DNA of 64,000 nucleotides. Source: Planctomycetales bacterium (GTDB taxonomy: Bacteria; Planctomycetota; Planctomycetia; Planctomycetales; Planctomycetaceae). Position numbers and translations under genes: made by a program. The notes under the pieces are model-generated. The model saw nothing but the letters and a program-made list of their open reading frames with translations. It was not told where the DNA came from and did no database searches. Position 1 is the first letter of the stretch, and every line of letters starts with the position of its first letter. Positions 1 through 9,458 of the stretch are shown piece by piece. The stretch is taken from contig JANQPT010000051.1 in the NCBI GenBank assembly GCA_028285345.1, positions 153,948 through 217,947 of the forward strand, written 5' to 3'.

Positions 1-24
1 GCACTAGTCGGAAAGGTTCTGAGG

Positions 25-186
25 ATGTATTCGTCTACAGTGATGGATGTTGATTTCGTTGAGGAGCTGCGCCTACGGACTTGGGCACGGCAAAACTTTG
101 TTTCCCCGGAAGACAGGGACCTGGACTGGCATCCTGTTATCCTCGAAGAAATGCGAAACATCGACGACGAATCCCAAGACGACTGA
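25..186 (+). CDS. small conserved planctomycete protein, 53 aa
   Basis: The reading frame begins MYSSTVMDVDFVEELRLRTW and ends EMRNIDDESQDD before TGA. It is acidic at the C-terminus, has no signal peptide or membrane segment, and is followed 21 bases later by a strong intrinsic terminator, which supports it being a real transcribed gene. From memory, short proteins of this kind (an ELRLRxWAR...HPVxLEEM pattern) recur in Planctomycetes; that recollection cannot be checked here. No function is known to me. The ATG at 25 is the first in the frame, but the window edge is close and an upstream start cannot be excluded. Confidence 0.65.
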   Translation: MYSSTVMDVDFVEELRLRTWARQNFVSPEDRDLDWHPVILEEMRNIDDESQDD

Positions 187-207
187 AATGTAAGAATTTG
201 AGACAAG

Positions 208-241
208 GCCGGACAGCGGAAAAGTCCGGCTTTTGTTGTTT
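208..241 (+). terminator. intrinsic terminator after the small gene
   Basis: GCCGGAC (208-214) pairs perfectly with GTCCGGC (224-230) around a 9-base loop. A T-rich tract (231-241) follows. This is a classic rho-independent terminator for the gene ending at 186. Confidence 0.85.
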
Positions 242-312
242 GTGCATGCCGCTCGCCTCACCGACTGCGAACTGACCTTTTCAAGTGCAGCAAATCCCGA
301 CGACGGACTTGG

Positions 313-522
313 ATGGTCATGCTCATGGATGAAAAGCCCTCCTCCGCTGCCGGCCGTCCCTTCCTAAGTTTGCATCTGAAATGCTGCCACGTCTACGTTC
401 GGATCTATCCCAATGTCGCCGGGGATGCCTACGTCGGGAACTGTCCGCGGTGCGCCGCCCCTGTTAGAGTTTCGATCGTCGAAGAAGGCGGCAGCAGTTC
501 CCGTATCTTTACGGCTTCGTAG
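313..522 (+). CDS. small cysteine-containing conserved protein, 69 aa
   Basis: This 69-residue protein carries LHLKCCHVYVRIY followed by GNCPRCAAPVRV, giving a CC...CPxC pattern that could be a small zinc-binding knuckle. The tail is glycine/serine-rich (EEGGSSSRIF). From memory this arrangement recurs in small planctomycete proteins, but the function is unknown to me. Three in-frame ATGs (313, 319, 325) compete as starts, with no clear Shine-Dalgarno sequence to decide. It converges on the adaptor gene, whose stop lies only 10 bases away, so the two transcripts probably overlap at their ends. Confidence 0.6.
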   Translation: MVMLMDEKPSSAAGRPFLSLHLKCCHVYVRIYPNVAGDAYVGNCPRCAAPVRVSIVEEGGSSSRIFTAS

Positions 523-532
523 TTCTGTGCGC

Positions 533-2014
533 TCAATGGCTATGACCGTGATGTGCATGGCCGCCCGCGCCCTCTCCGGCGTTCTTCTTGAGCTCCATCT
601 GTATCTCATGCGCTCCGGACATCGCGATGACATCGTCGGGAAAAAGTGAGCCGTCGTAATCGATCACGACACTGACCGGGTCGCGGTATTTGACGTGGAC
701 GGGGCGTTGCACTAGCTTTTTGCCATGCTGCACATAGACGTAGTTGTCCGCCCCTTCACGGGCGACGGCGGCGGCGGGCAGCACGATCTGCTCTTTCCAG
801 ATTTCCACCGGGATGCGTAGCTGCAACCGCTGGCCCGGCTTGTATTTCCAAGCCAGGAAGCGGTGGCCTTCGTCGTCCTGCGTATCGCGGACGATCTTAT
901 TCGGCAGCGCCACGTAAAACCGCAATGCACGTGATTGCAGATCAATCTCGTTATCGAGATAGATCAACTGCAAGCCCGGAATTGTTTCCGGCTCGCTGCT
1001 CTCGGTTTCCCGGACAGCGGTGATTGTCCAATTCTGATTGGCCGTTTCCAACAGCGCGTCCATGTCGCGTTCGAAAGCCTGGCCTTCTATGAAGAGTTCG
1101 CTGAGATTGGCCAACACGCAGAGTGGATCGCCCGCCTGCACGGCCTGTCCCTTGTGCACGAAGAGCTGTTCCACAACCAGCGGCGTGCGGCGAGCGTCGT
1201 CGTGGGATTCATCTTTATTTGCTTCGAAAACGGTCTGTTGGATGGATTGGTTCGTCAGCCGGATTTCGCCGGGATCATCATGTGACGCCGGAGCAAAGAT
1301 TTGCAGCTTGCGCAACAACTTTCGGTCATGGGCGATGCTGTCGACCTGTTGGGGAGTCAGCCCGTGTAGCAGCAGCGCCTCGCGCTGTGCACGCAGCAGG
1401 GCTTCGAGACGGTCCTTTTGGTACTCGCGCTGCAGAATGGTCTTGCGGGCGATCAGTCCTTCTGTGAGGGACTTGAGCCGGGCGATTTCCCGGTTCTCTA
1501 CGTCCAGTTCGCCCAACGTCTGCAGATAATTCGTCTGGGCCTGCACCAAATCCTCGTGAGTCAGGCGGATTTCAAACAGCAACTTGCCGGGGAGAACCGC
1601 TTCGCCTTTGACAATCATCACATGGGTGATCACACCCGTCATCGGCGTCGCGATATGAAGATGAGTTTTTCCGGGCCGTTCGGTCACCAATGCGGGTACG
1701 GAGATCGTCCGCTTGAAGTCCTGAAGCTCGATGCGACCGGTCGTCAGTCCGATATTCTTTTGGGCCTGTGCCGATAACTCGACGGCGTTCTCCTCCGCCC
1801 CGTAATCGTGTCCATGTCCGTCGTCCTCTCCCCCTTCATCATCAGTGCGGTTCGCGTCCGCTGTTTCCAGGCGAGATCGATTCGCGGTTTGCTGGACCCA
1901 ATTCAACAGTGGGGGCCACCAATGCCCCTGGAGCGTCCATGCTCCGACGAGCACGGCAAGACAGAGGGCGATGCCCAGGATTTTGAGAGAATTGGTGGGG
2001 ATCCGAAACTTCAT
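533..2014 (-). CDS. efflux RND periplasmic adaptor, metal-efflux (CusB/CzcB) type
   Basis: A 493-residue membrane-fusion protein. An N-terminal hydrophobic segment (KILGIALCLAVLVGAW) is followed by an acidic/His-rich stretch (DDEGGEDDGHGHDYG), a lipoyl-type half (TPMTGVITHVMIVKGEAVLPG), a coiled-coil hairpin (about residues 165-230) and a beta-barrel half. It ends in a His-rich tail (HAHHGHSH). The His clusters suggest a metal cation substrate such as Cu, Zn, Co or Ni. In this family the adaptor links an inner-membrane RND pump to an outer-membrane channel, but neither lies beside it. The start at 2014 is chosen because GGAG sits 7 bases upstream; a longer frame to 2146 adds an unlikely leader. 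It follows dnaE on the same strand after about 170 bases. Confidence 0.85.
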   Translation of the reverse strand: MKFRIPTNSLKILGIALCLAVLVGAWTLQGHWWPPLLNWVQQTANRSRLETADANRTDDEGGEDDGHGHDYGAEENAVELSAQAQKNIGLTTGRIELQDFKRTISVPALVTERPGKTHLHIATPMTGVITHVMIVKGEAVLPGKLLFEIRLTHEDLVQAQTNYLQTLGELDVENREIARLKSLTEGLIARKTILQREYQKDRLEALLRAQREALLLHGLTPQQVDSIAHDRKLLRKLQIFAPASHDDPGEIRLTNQSIQQTVFEANKDESHDDARRTPLVVEQLFVHKGQAVQAGDPLCVLANLSELFIEGQAFERDMDALLETANQNWTITAVRETESSEPETIPGLQLIYLDNEIDLQSRALRFYVALPNKIVRDTQDDEGHRFLAWKYKPGQRLQLRIPVEIWKEQIVLPAAAVAREGADNYVYVQHGKKLVQRPVHVKYRDPVSVVIDYDGSLFPDDVIAMSGAHEIQMELKKNAGEGAGGHAHHGHSH

Positions 2015-2185
2015 CAACGTCTCCAGGTCGCGTTTTCGGCAGCTCAGTCCGTCGAACGTAGCATCAACGGCATTCTGCTTCAATCCGGAACCTGGGCCGG
2101 TTGATGTATCCCGTTTCGCTCCCATACAAAGCCCACCAATCCCCATGACTTGGCGGGGAGACCGCGTGAGGCTTTTTCGGCGTTG

Positions 2186-5100
2186 TCACCCCGTCCGCCG
2201 CCGGCGCCCTGAGCCGTGCATCCGCACGTTGGCTTGACCGACCACTTCTTGCAGTTCGGCGGCAACTTGGGGGTCGCCCGAGACGCGAAGTTCCGGCGGG
2301 GTGGAGAGGACATAACGCACCGGGCGGCTGCGATCCTGTTGATTGACCGATTCGACCACCAGGACCACTTCACAACGGCCTGGATGTCGTTTTAAGACGT
2401 CGTGGACCCGCATGAGATCCTGGTCGCCGTGCAATCCGTTTTGGAATTTGATCGCGACTTGCTCGGTGAATTTGCGCTTGGCGTCTTCGATCGAGACGAT
2501 TTCATTGACGATCAGATTCGGCTCGCGGCCGCGGCGGTCGACTCTTCCGCGCAGGAAGCAGATGGTCTCCGGCTTGATCTCCTCTTCGTGCCTCGCGTAG
2601 TCCTCGGGCCAGCAGATGCAGCGGACGATGCCGCGGACGTCTTCAAAGTCGAAGTTGGCATACCGCGTTTTGCCGTTTTTGCTCGGCTTCTTTGTGGCGG
2701 CCATTTTGACCGCATTGATCATCCCGCCCAAAAGCACTTCTTGGTTTTCGTCCAGTTCGTGCAGGTCTTTGGTGGTGTGCGTCGTATACAGGTTTAAGAC
2801 AGACGCGAATTCGGTCAGCGGATGCGAGGTGAGATAAAACCCGAACACTTCCTTCTCGAAGGCCAGCCGCTGTGCGTGCTGCCAGTCGGGAACTTCGGGA
2901 AGCGACCAGATTTGATCATCCGTCGCGGCTTCGTCCGGCTCGTCATCACCGAAGAGATTCTTCTGTCCGCTCGCTTTGTCACGATGGACGGCGGCGGCGC
3001 CTTGCACGGCCCGTTCGACGACCGCCATCTGTTGCGCCCGGCTTCCTTCCAGATTGTCCAGCGCGCCGGCTTTGATCAGGATCTCCAGCGCTCCCTTCGT
3101 CATGACTTTGGGATCAATCCGCTCGGCCAGGTCGAAGATGCTCTTGAAAGGACCATGTGCGGCGCGTTCCTCGACGAGTGCCTTAGTGACGCTCTCGCCC
3201 AATCCCTTGATGGCGTTGAGGCCAAACGTCAATTTGTCGTCGGCGACGCCGAATTCTTCGAGCGACCAATTCACATCCGGCGGCTGCACCTCGACCCCCA
3301 TGCGGCGGGCATCTTCCATGTGCTCGTTAATCCGGTCGGAACTCTCCATGCCGCAGGAAAGCAGCGCCGCCATGAATTCGCGGGGATAGTGCGCCTTGAG
3401 ATACGCAGTTTGGTACGCGATGGCGCCATAGGCGGTCGAGTGCGACTTGTTGAAGCCGTAACCGGCGAAGAACTCGATCATCTTGAACAGCTCTTCGGCC
3501 TGCTTACGGTCCATGCCGTTTTCAACCGCGCCTTCCAGAAACTCTTCGCGGAACTTGGCGATGATGTCCAGTTTCTTCTTGCCGATCGCTTTGATGCAGC
3601 GATACGCGGAGGAGAGTTCGATCCCGCCCAGCCGGTTAAGGATCCGCATCACCTGTTCCTGGTAGACCATCACGCCGTAGGTCTCTTCCAGGATCTCGTC
3701 GACGACCGGATGCACCTTCGGCGGATCTTTGCGGCCGTTTTTAACGTCGACGTACGTCATGACCATCCCGCCTTCGAGCGGCCCCGGGCGGAATAGGGCG
3801 GAGGTGGCGATGATGTCTTCAAACCGGTCGGGACGCATCTTCTGCAGTAAGTCGCGCATCCCGCCGCTTTCGAGCTGAAAGATGCCTTTCGTCTCACCCC
3901 TCTGCAACAGCGCAAACGTCTTCGGGTCGTCCAGCGGGAACTTAGACGGGTCGATGTCGTCGCCGGCGTGCTGTTTGACGTTTTTGACCGCTTTGTCCAG
4001 GATCGTCAGATTCCGCAGCCCCAAAAAGTCCATCTTCAACAAGCCGGCCGTCTCGACGTCGGTCCATTGCGTAAGCACGTCATCCTTGCCGGTGATCTTT
4101 TGCAGCGGAACATACTCATCTAACGGACGGTCTCCGATGACCACTCCTGCGGCGTGCGTCCCCACATTGCGGGCCAATCCCTCCAGCCGCATTGCAAAAT
4201 CCAACACTTCTTGCGTGTCGGGGTCGGTGTTGTACGCCGCCTGGAGGTCGGGCGACTCCTTGATCGCGTCCTTGAGTTTGATGCCCAACGTTTCGGGGAT
4301 CATTTTGGCGATTTGGTTCACGCGGTCGAGCGGCATGCTCAACACGCGTCCCACGTCCCGCACCGCCGCCTTTGCTTTCAGTGTCCCAAAAGTGCCAATC
4401 TGTGCGACGTTCTCTTCGCCGTATTTTTCTTTGACGTAATTGAGCACGTCCGCGCGGCCGTCGCGGCAGAAGTCGATATCGATATCGGGCGCTTCCGCGC
4501 GGTTGGGATCGAGAAACCGCTCAAACAGCAGGTCATATTTCAGCGGGCAAACGTTGCTCAGTCCCAGCACGTACGCCACAATCGCGCCGCAAGCCGAACC
4601 CCGAGCGAGATTGGGAATCCCCTTCGACCGCGAAAAACGGACAAAGTCCCAGACGATCAAGAAGTAACTTGAATAGCCCATCCGCTCGATAATGCCCAAT
4701 TCATAGTCGAGCCGCTCGTAGTACTTCTGATCCGCATTTTCCCCGTATCGCCATTTAATTCCCTCGATACACAGTTCGCGGAGGTAGTCGACGTCCGTCT
4801 TTCCTTCCGGCGGTTGAAACACCGGATAATGCCGCGCGGTGAGGTCGAGCTCGATATCGACCTTGTCCGCAATCTCCTGGCTGCGGGCAACAGCGTCAGC
4901 GTGTTGCGGGAAGGCGTCGTACATTTGCTGCGGCGAGCGGACGAAAAATTGCTGGCCTTCCATCTTCATCCGCTTGATGTCGCTGCGGTACGATTTCGTA
5001 TTCACGCATAGCAACACGTCGTGGGCAGCGGCATCTTCTTCACACAGATAGTGCGAGTCGTTCGTGGCGACCAGCGGCAAGCCCTTTTTGTTTGCAAAAT

Positions 5101-5683
5101 CAACGGTCCCTTCAGCGCAGATCTGCTGAATCTCCAGTCCGGCGTTTTGGATTTCCAAGTAGTAGTCGTCGCCGAATAACTTGTGGAACCACTCAACGGT
5201 TGCTTCCGCTTCCTTCATGCGGTTGCCCAAAATCTGTTGCGACAGTTCCGCTGCGGCGCAACCGGAGAGACAAATGACCCCTTCGTGATACTGCTCCAAG
5301 ATTTCGCGATCGATCCGCGGCTTGTAGTAGAAGCCTTCCAGATAGGCGGCTGAAGCGAGTTTGACCAGGTTTTTGAAGCCGGTGATATTCTTCGCGAGCA
5401 AAGTTAGATGGTAGCTCGCCTCTTTCATCCGTGAAGCGGACCGGTCAAACCGGCTGCCGGGGGCAATGTAAGCCTCATAACCCAGAATCGGCTTGATGCC
5501 TTCCTTCTGGCAGGTCTGGTAGAACTCCAGCGCTCCGAACAAGTTGCCGTGATCGGTAATGGCCACCGCGTTCATCCCCAGCTCTTTAGTCTTCTTGACC
5601 AAGTCGGGGATATTGCTGGCGCCGTCTAAGAGGCTGTAATGCGTATGGCAGTGCAGATGCACAAAGGGACGCGAGTCGCTCAT
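2186..5683 (-). CDS. dnaE: DNA polymerase III alpha subunit
   Basis: The replicative polymerase catalytic subunit, 1165 residues, close to the usual length of about 1160. The N-terminal PHP domain starts with HLHCHTHYSLLDGA. The polymerase active-site motif PDIDIDF is present within EAPDIDIDFCRDGRAD, followed by helix-hairpin-helix and OB-fold regions (LLGGMINAVKMAATK...). The C-terminus ends in a basic GRRRR tail. The ATG at 5683 has GAAGGA 6 bases upstream, which fixes the start. It lacks the N-terminal exonuclease insertion of PolC, so it is DnaE type. The efflux adaptor lies downstream on the same strand. Confidence 0.97.
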   Translation of the reverse strand: MSDSRPFVHLHCHTHYSLLDGASNIPDLVKKTKELGMNAVAITDHGNLFGALEFYQTCQKEGIKPILGYEAYIAPGSRFDRSASRMKEASYHLTLLAKNITGFKNLVKLASAAYLEGFYYKPRIDREILEQYHEGVICLSGCAAAELSQQILGNRMKEAEATVEWFHKLFGDDYYLEIQNAGLEIQQICAEGTVDFANKKGLPLVATNDSHYLCEEDAAAHDVLLCVNTKSYRSDIKRMKMEGQQFFVRSPQQMYDAFPQHADAVARSQEIADKVDIELDLTARHYPVFQPPEGKTDVDYLRELCIEGIKWRYGENADQKYYERLDYELGIIERMGYSSYFLIVWDFVRFSRSKGIPNLARGSACGAIVAYVLGLSNVCPLKYDLLFERFLDPNRAEAPDIDIDFCRDGRADVLNYVKEKYGEENVAQIGTFGTLKAKAAVRDVGRVLSMPLDRVNQIAKMIPETLGIKLKDAIKESPDLQAAYNTDPDTQEVLDFAMRLEGLARNVGTHAAGVVIGDRPLDEYVPLQKITGKDDVLTQWTDVETAGLLKMDFLGLRNLTILDKAVKNVKQHAGDDIDPSKFPLDDPKTFALLQRGETKGIFQLESGGMRDLLQKMRPDRFEDIIATSALFRPGPLEGGMVMTYVDVKNGRKDPPKVHPVVDEILEETYGVMVYQEQVMRILNRLGGIELSSAYRCIKAIGKKKLDIIAKFREEFLEGAVENGMDRKQAEELFKMIEFFAGYGFNKSHSTAYGAIAYQTAYLKAHYPREFMAALLSCGMESSDRINEHMEDARRMGVEVQPPDVNWSLEEFGVADDKLTFGLNAIKGLGESVTKALVEERAAHGPFKSIFDLAERIDPKVMTKGALEILIKAGALDNLEGSRAQQMAVVERAVQGAAAVHRDKASGQKNLFGDDEPDEAATDDQIWSLPEVPDWQHAQRLAFEKEVFGFYLTSHPLTEFASVLNLYTTHTTKDLHELDENQEVLLGGMINAVKMAATKKPSKNGKTRYANFDFEDVRGIVRCICWPEDYARHEEEIKPETICFLRGRVDRRGREPNLIVNEIVSIEDAKRKFTEQVAIKFQNGLHGDQDLMRVHDVLKRHPGRCEVVLVVESVNQQDRSRPVRYVLSTPPELRVSGDPQVAAELQEVVGQANVRMHGSGRRRRTG

Positions 5684-5926
5684 GATGATCCTTCACGCGG
5701 AGGGGTTAATCCGTCACACATAGGGTTCCATTTTAACAACCGAAATGCGTACCACAATCATGCCGGGGACTGCGCCGCATTGCTTCAGTCACCGGTTTGG
5801 CCGCTCTGTGGATTGTGACAAACGTATCGTGACGCTCGGGAATCTTCTTGTCGTGCCAATCTCTATGGTACATGATGGTCAGGTTGGCCCTGTTAACATT
5901 GAATCTGGTCTTTCAGGAGTCTTCTC

Positions 5927-6646
5927 ATGCGCCTGACAGTTTTCTCCATTGTTGCACTTGTATTCTTCTCGCTCGGCGAATCCAAGTCGGCACAAGCGGG
6001 CCTGATCCCGGTCGGCGGCCAATACAAGGTGCAAAACACCAACTTTCCCAACACCTTCACCAGCCGGGATCTGACAATCAACTCACAGAAGAAAGCCATC
6101 GGCGGTAGCACGTCAGGCGGGTTAACCGTCACAGAACGAATCACGTCCACCGGCGCGAGCTCCGAGTGGATCGAATGGATCTTTGAGAAGACCGCTGCGC
6201 CGATCGCCGACAATTCGACCGCACGCTGGGAAGCGAAGGTGATCGACGTGCCAGTCACCGAACCGGTGTTTTTCAATGGCCTGTTCGTTTATTGGACGAT
6301 TGACGGCCAAGCGGCGACAGGGATTCGATCAATCACCGGGCTCGGTGCGCCGAGGACGAATCCGATCAATCCGTCTCTGGGCGAAGGATACGGCGGTTTC
6401 TTCTCGCCCGCGCAAGGACCCTCCAGCGGCCCCTTATTCTTTGACCTCATCTTGACGAATTTTGGGGAGGGCATGGCGCAGGGCAACATGAATACCAGCC
6501 GCGTGAACGGATTTGTGCTGGCCGCCCACTTAGTGGCCGCAGATACGTTTGTGCCTGTTCCCGAACCGTCGACGTTCGTCTTGGCAGCACTCGGCGGCTT
6601 GGCTCTCGTCGGCTACGGCTGGCGGCGCAAGCGCTGCCAGGGCTGA
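5927..6646 (+). CDS. PEP-CTERM sorting domain protein
   Basis: A secreted 239-residue protein. It has a signal peptide (FSIVALVFFSLGESKSAQA) and a C-terminal PEP-CTERM sorting tail: the motif VPEPST, a hydrophobic helix (FVLAALGGLALVGYG) and a basic end (WRRKRCQG). In known systems this tail is recognised by an exosortase (EpsH/XrtA family), which is not encoded in this window. The central domain is a beta-rich sequence I do not recognise. CAGGAG lies 7 bases before the ATG. It sits immediately upstream of the RTX gene array but is separated by 474 bases. Confidence 0.85.
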   Translation: MRLTVFSIVALVFFSLGESKSAQAGLIPVGGQYKVQNTNFPNTFTSRDLTINSQKKAIGGSTSGGLTVTERITSTGASSEWIEWIFEKTAAPIADNSTARWEAKVIDVPVTEPVFFNGLFVYWTIDGQAATGIRSITGLGAPRTNPINPSLGEGYGGFFSPAQGPSSGPLFFDLILTNFGEGMAQGNMNTSRVNGFVLAAHLVAADTFVPVPEPSTFVLAALGGLALVGYGWRRKRCQG

Positions 6647-7120
6647 GCGATCTTGCGACGGCATATCGGCAACGGCGAGCCAACGAGTCCGTTTCTTGTG
6701 TTCTGCCGCAACCCCTTTCCAGAAAACAACTTTCTTAAATCGGCTAAAAAAGTCCGATTTCGTGGCTCATCGGCTGAGCCGTTGGGTATTTCATAGTAGA
6801 GGGGGGTTAAATGACCCGCTCAGCCCGCTGAGACGGGACGCTCGAATCGATGCCGTTGCCCACCAGGGCGGACGGGTGCGATGAGCTAAGGATGGCGATC
6901 TCACCAAAGCCAGAGCGCTTGTTCCGCAGCCACTTTCCGCGTGGAAGGTCTGCGCCCAGGACATGGTAAGTGGATGAGTTTTCATACCGGTGAAGGCGGG
7001 AACCGTGTGGACGTGTAGTTGCGAGCGGCGATCGTTTCGTCGCTCGATTGGTTGGTCCGTGAATGGTCGCGGATCGTTCTTTTGCGGACGTTTTTTTACA
7101 GAAAGAAGAAGGCAGAACTG
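6647..7120. other. non-coding spacer before the RTX array
   Basis: No supported gene. The spacer holds a short hairpin (AATCGG...CCGATT near 6738-6759) and a palindrome-centred element at 6762-6804 that recurs before the fifth RTX gene (13352-13394). Near the end AGAAAGAAGAAGG precedes the RTX start. A GTG/TTG-type extension of the next gene back to 7019 is possible but lacks a ribosome site. Confidence 0.6.
6762..6804. promoter_or_regulatory. repeated element with variable palindromic core, copy 1
   Basis: GTGGCTCATC, then a 10-base core GGCTGAGCCG, then TTGGGTATTTCATAGTAGAG. The same flanks with a same-length but different core (CTGATCAGAT) occur at 13352-13394. Both cores form palindromes (CGGCTGAGCCG and CTGATCAG). 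It may be a binding site or an RNA hairpin in a 5' leader; the role is not known. Confidence 0.4.
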
Positions 7121-7849
7121 ATGGAGACTCAAGAATCACGAAAGCTGAACGTCGAATCGTTGGAAGATCGCCGTCTGATGGCGGCATCGATCGAACTCGA
7201 AGGCGGCGTCATTCAGATCGAAGGCTCGAACTTTGACGACGTGGTGCAGGTGCAGGAACTGCAATTCGGACAGATTCAAGTCACGATGACGATCAACAAT
7301 GGCGGCACGATTACCAAAACGTTTGACCCGGCTTCGGTCAACCGGATTGAGTTCCGGGGTGCGAACGGTGACGACTACTTCCTGAACAACACCGACATCT
7401 CCTCGATTGCTTATGGTGAAGCAGGAAATGACACGTTGATCGGCGGGGCGGCTGCGGACTTCCTGTTCGGCGGCGATGACAACGATCGTCTGTACGGCCA
7501 GGACGGACGCGACACGATCTATGGTGAAGCCGGTAACGACGTGCTTTACGGCGGCGATGATGCCGACCGGATGAACGGCGGCGACGGCACCGATGCCATG
7601 TTCGGGCAGGACGGCAACGACATCATGAACGGTGGAGACGCGAAGGACAACATGTACGGCGGCAACGGCAATGACACCATGTACGGTGACGCTGGGAACG
7701 ACAATCTGTTCGGCCAAGCCGGCAACGACGACATGTACGGCGGTGCGGGAACCGACAACTTCTACGGCGGCAGCGGCTACGACCGCGCCCGCGACTGGTT
7801 CTTCGAATACACCAACAGTGTCGAATCTCGACGTGGGTGGTGGTTCTAA
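7121..7849 (+). CDS. RTX-repeat calcium-binding protein, paralog 1
   Basis: A 242-residue protein with three parts. The N-terminal motif ESLEDRRLMAAS resembles the LEPR-XLL signature of planctomycete extracellular proteins. A beta-rich domain of about 75 residues follows. Then come tandem RTX nonapeptides (GGxGxDxxx type, for example YGEAGNDVLYGGDDADRM), which in known proteins bind calcium in a parallel beta-roll. The C-terminus has the array's cap, RARDWFFEYTNSVE, extended here by SRRGWWF. ATG 7121 is chosen because AGAAAGAAGAAGG lies just upstream and because the paralogs start at the same point. No type I secretion genes are nearby, so the export route is unknown. Confidence 0.88.
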   Translation: METQESRKLNVESLEDRRLMAASIELEGGVIQIEGSNFDDVVQVQELQFGQIQVTMTINNGGTITKTFDPASVNRIEFRGANGDDYFLNNTDISSIAYGEAGNDTLIGGAAADFLFGGDDNDRLYGQDGRDTIYGEAGNDVLYGGDDADRMNGGDGTDAMFGQDGNDIMNGGDAKDNMYGGNGNDTMYGDAGNDNLFGQAGNDDMYGGAGTDNFYGGSGYDRARDWFFEYTNSVESRRGWWF

Positions 7850-7930
7850 GTTTGAGGCTGCGTGTCGCTGGGGGGTGGACACGCACGAGTTGACACCCTG
7901 TCCGTGCTGGTTCCACGGGCAGGGTGTATC
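7842..7930. repeat. RTX1 3'-flank direct repeat, copy 1, with hairpin
   Basis: This stretch runs from the last codons and stop of RTX1 through CGTGTCGCTGGGGGG and a hairpin (7893-7906 pairing with 7914-7927, 14 bp with one G-T pair). A close copy lies at 9459-9550, beyond the 395-residue gene. The hairpin lacks a T tract, so termination would be weak or rho-assisted. Confidence 0.75.
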
Positions 7931-8135
7931 ACCTCTCTTGAAATACCGCTGCCCGTGAAAATGCACTACAAAATATATTGTCTGCTCAACTCAAGACTTT
8001 GACCGACGGTTTGCAATCGCTAAAGACAACGGCTTGTACGGATTAAGAGACACGACCCCTAATCAATCAATACGACCCTAAGTCGCAACGGCTTTTCCGA
8101 GCGGCTGCACGATATCGAACGTTCAAGGAAACATC

Positions 8136-9323
8136 ATGTCTGAGGAATTTACACAAAACCCCGAAGTCTTCACCCGCCAATACGAGGCGGCGATCAAGCG
8201 GGCGATTGCTTCGGGAAACACGCCTTACACGCCGGGGGCCTTGGCACGTGCCTACAACCAGGTGACGAAACAACAGCGAGAATCGGTCAATCAAGAGACG
8301 AATCGCATTTTCCAAAAACAGACGGGCGTGATGCGGAAGCTTGAGCAATCCAATAAGGATCTCAGGCTGCGGCGCCAATGGCTTCGCATCCGCGACATCG
8401 TCGTCGCACGGCGGTTTGAACTGTACGGCAAGAAAACCGACTTGTCTCATCGTTGGGCCGTCTACCAGGTTGATATGAACAAAAGAATGTTCGAGATCGA
8501 CGTAGAAGATCGCAACAGCCAAGCGCCGGTCATTCAGCCCCACGTGACGCGATTAATCTTCAGCCGCGGTACCGTGCCGGCGGGATTTACACTGACTATG
8601 GAGTCATTCGGGAGTTTCGATCGCTGGCGCGTGACCTGGGATTCCAACGCCCGTTTAACCGGCAACTTGAATTGGCAATTCGTCAATGTGGTCCTGTTTC
8701 CCGGCAGTTTCGGATCGGAGTGGAGATCGAAAAGCCAGCGCGACCGCCTTGCCCGACAAAAGGAAGTTCAACGGCAGATGCGCGTCTTGAGAACTCCGCT
8801 CAAGCAACTCGGAGGCCGGACTCCGTTGGAGGTGATGAGTCTGCCACCTGGAAATTATGAGGTGAAGGGCCAGGGATTCATGACGGTTTGGAATGACTAT
8901 ATCTACTATCAGCGGCTGTCGGATCACAAGGATACGAATGAAGCATTGCGGTGGTTCTTGCGGAGACACGTGATATTGCCGATGGCTACTACCCTCAATT
9001 CACGCCAACAAAGCGGATTGCTCAAACAGGCGCTCGTCGCATCGGTGCTGACGATGAGAGGCGGAGCCAAGCTGCGAAACTATGGCGGTTCCAGCCCGAC
9101 ATTGACAGGTCAAGCGAAGACGCTGGGAGGAATCGCGGCGAATAAGAGCTTGGAGGAGTTGGCCAGCGACCAGACGAAGGTGAAAAAAGGCAAAGCCGAT
9201 CTGCTCAGCATTGTCAGTGATAAAGTACAAACACCCAGGGAAAAGGATGCCCAGGATACGGTCAATCGGTTGGCGAGATCGAAACGGACCGACGGCCTGA
9301 AGTTGTTATATCCGGTTCGCTAG
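8136..9323 (+). CDS. hypothetical protein, 395 aa, between RTX paralogs
   Basis: I do not recognise this family. The protein is hydrophilic and basic, with no signal peptide or membrane segment, so it is probably cytoplasmic. It has charged helical stretches (residues about 45-75 and 190-215), a beta-rich middle (THVTRLIFSRGTVPAGFTLTMESFGSFDRW...) and a Lys/Glu-rich C-terminal third. CAAGGA sits 8 bases before the ATG. It is unlike its neighbours, which are glycine/aspartate-rich RTX proteins, and it is bracketed by two copies of the RTX1 downstream flank (7842-7930 and 9459-9550). That suggests it was inserted into the array. It could be a cargo gene unrelated to the RTX proteins. Confidence 0.75.
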   Translation: MSEEFTQNPEVFTRQYEAAIKRAIASGNTPYTPGALARAYNQVTKQQRESVNQETNRIFQKQTGVMRKLEQSNKDLRLRRQWLRIRDIVVARRFELYGKKTDLSHRWAVYQVDMNKRMFEIDVEDRNSQAPVIQPHVTRLIFSRGTVPAGFTLTMESFGSFDRWRVTWDSNARLTGNLNWQFVNVVLFPGSFGSEWRSKSQRDRLARQKEVQRQMRVLRTPLKQLGGRTPLEVMSLPPGNYEVKGQGFMTVWNDYIYYQRLSDHKDTNEALRWFLRRHVILPMATTLNSRQQSGLLKQALVASVLTMRGGAKLRNYGGSSPTLTGQAKTLGGIAANKSLEELASDQTKVKKGKADLLSIVSDKVQTPREKDAQDTVNRLARSKRTDGLKLLYPVR

Positions 9324-9458
9324 AACCAGTTTCAAAACCCGGTTGCGCCTGATTGAGATACTTGCGGACAAGCGTCGGCGCGACGCGCCAGAGGGTTTTG
9401 AAACGACTTGTCGTGAGCTGCGGGTTGAATCTGAAACGGGTATGAGCCCGATGAGGTT

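Noticed and set aside
2402..4672. Plus-strand open frames of 85 to 324 codons opposite dnaE
   Set aside because: They lie wholly within a well-supported dnaE gene and show no recognisable protein features.
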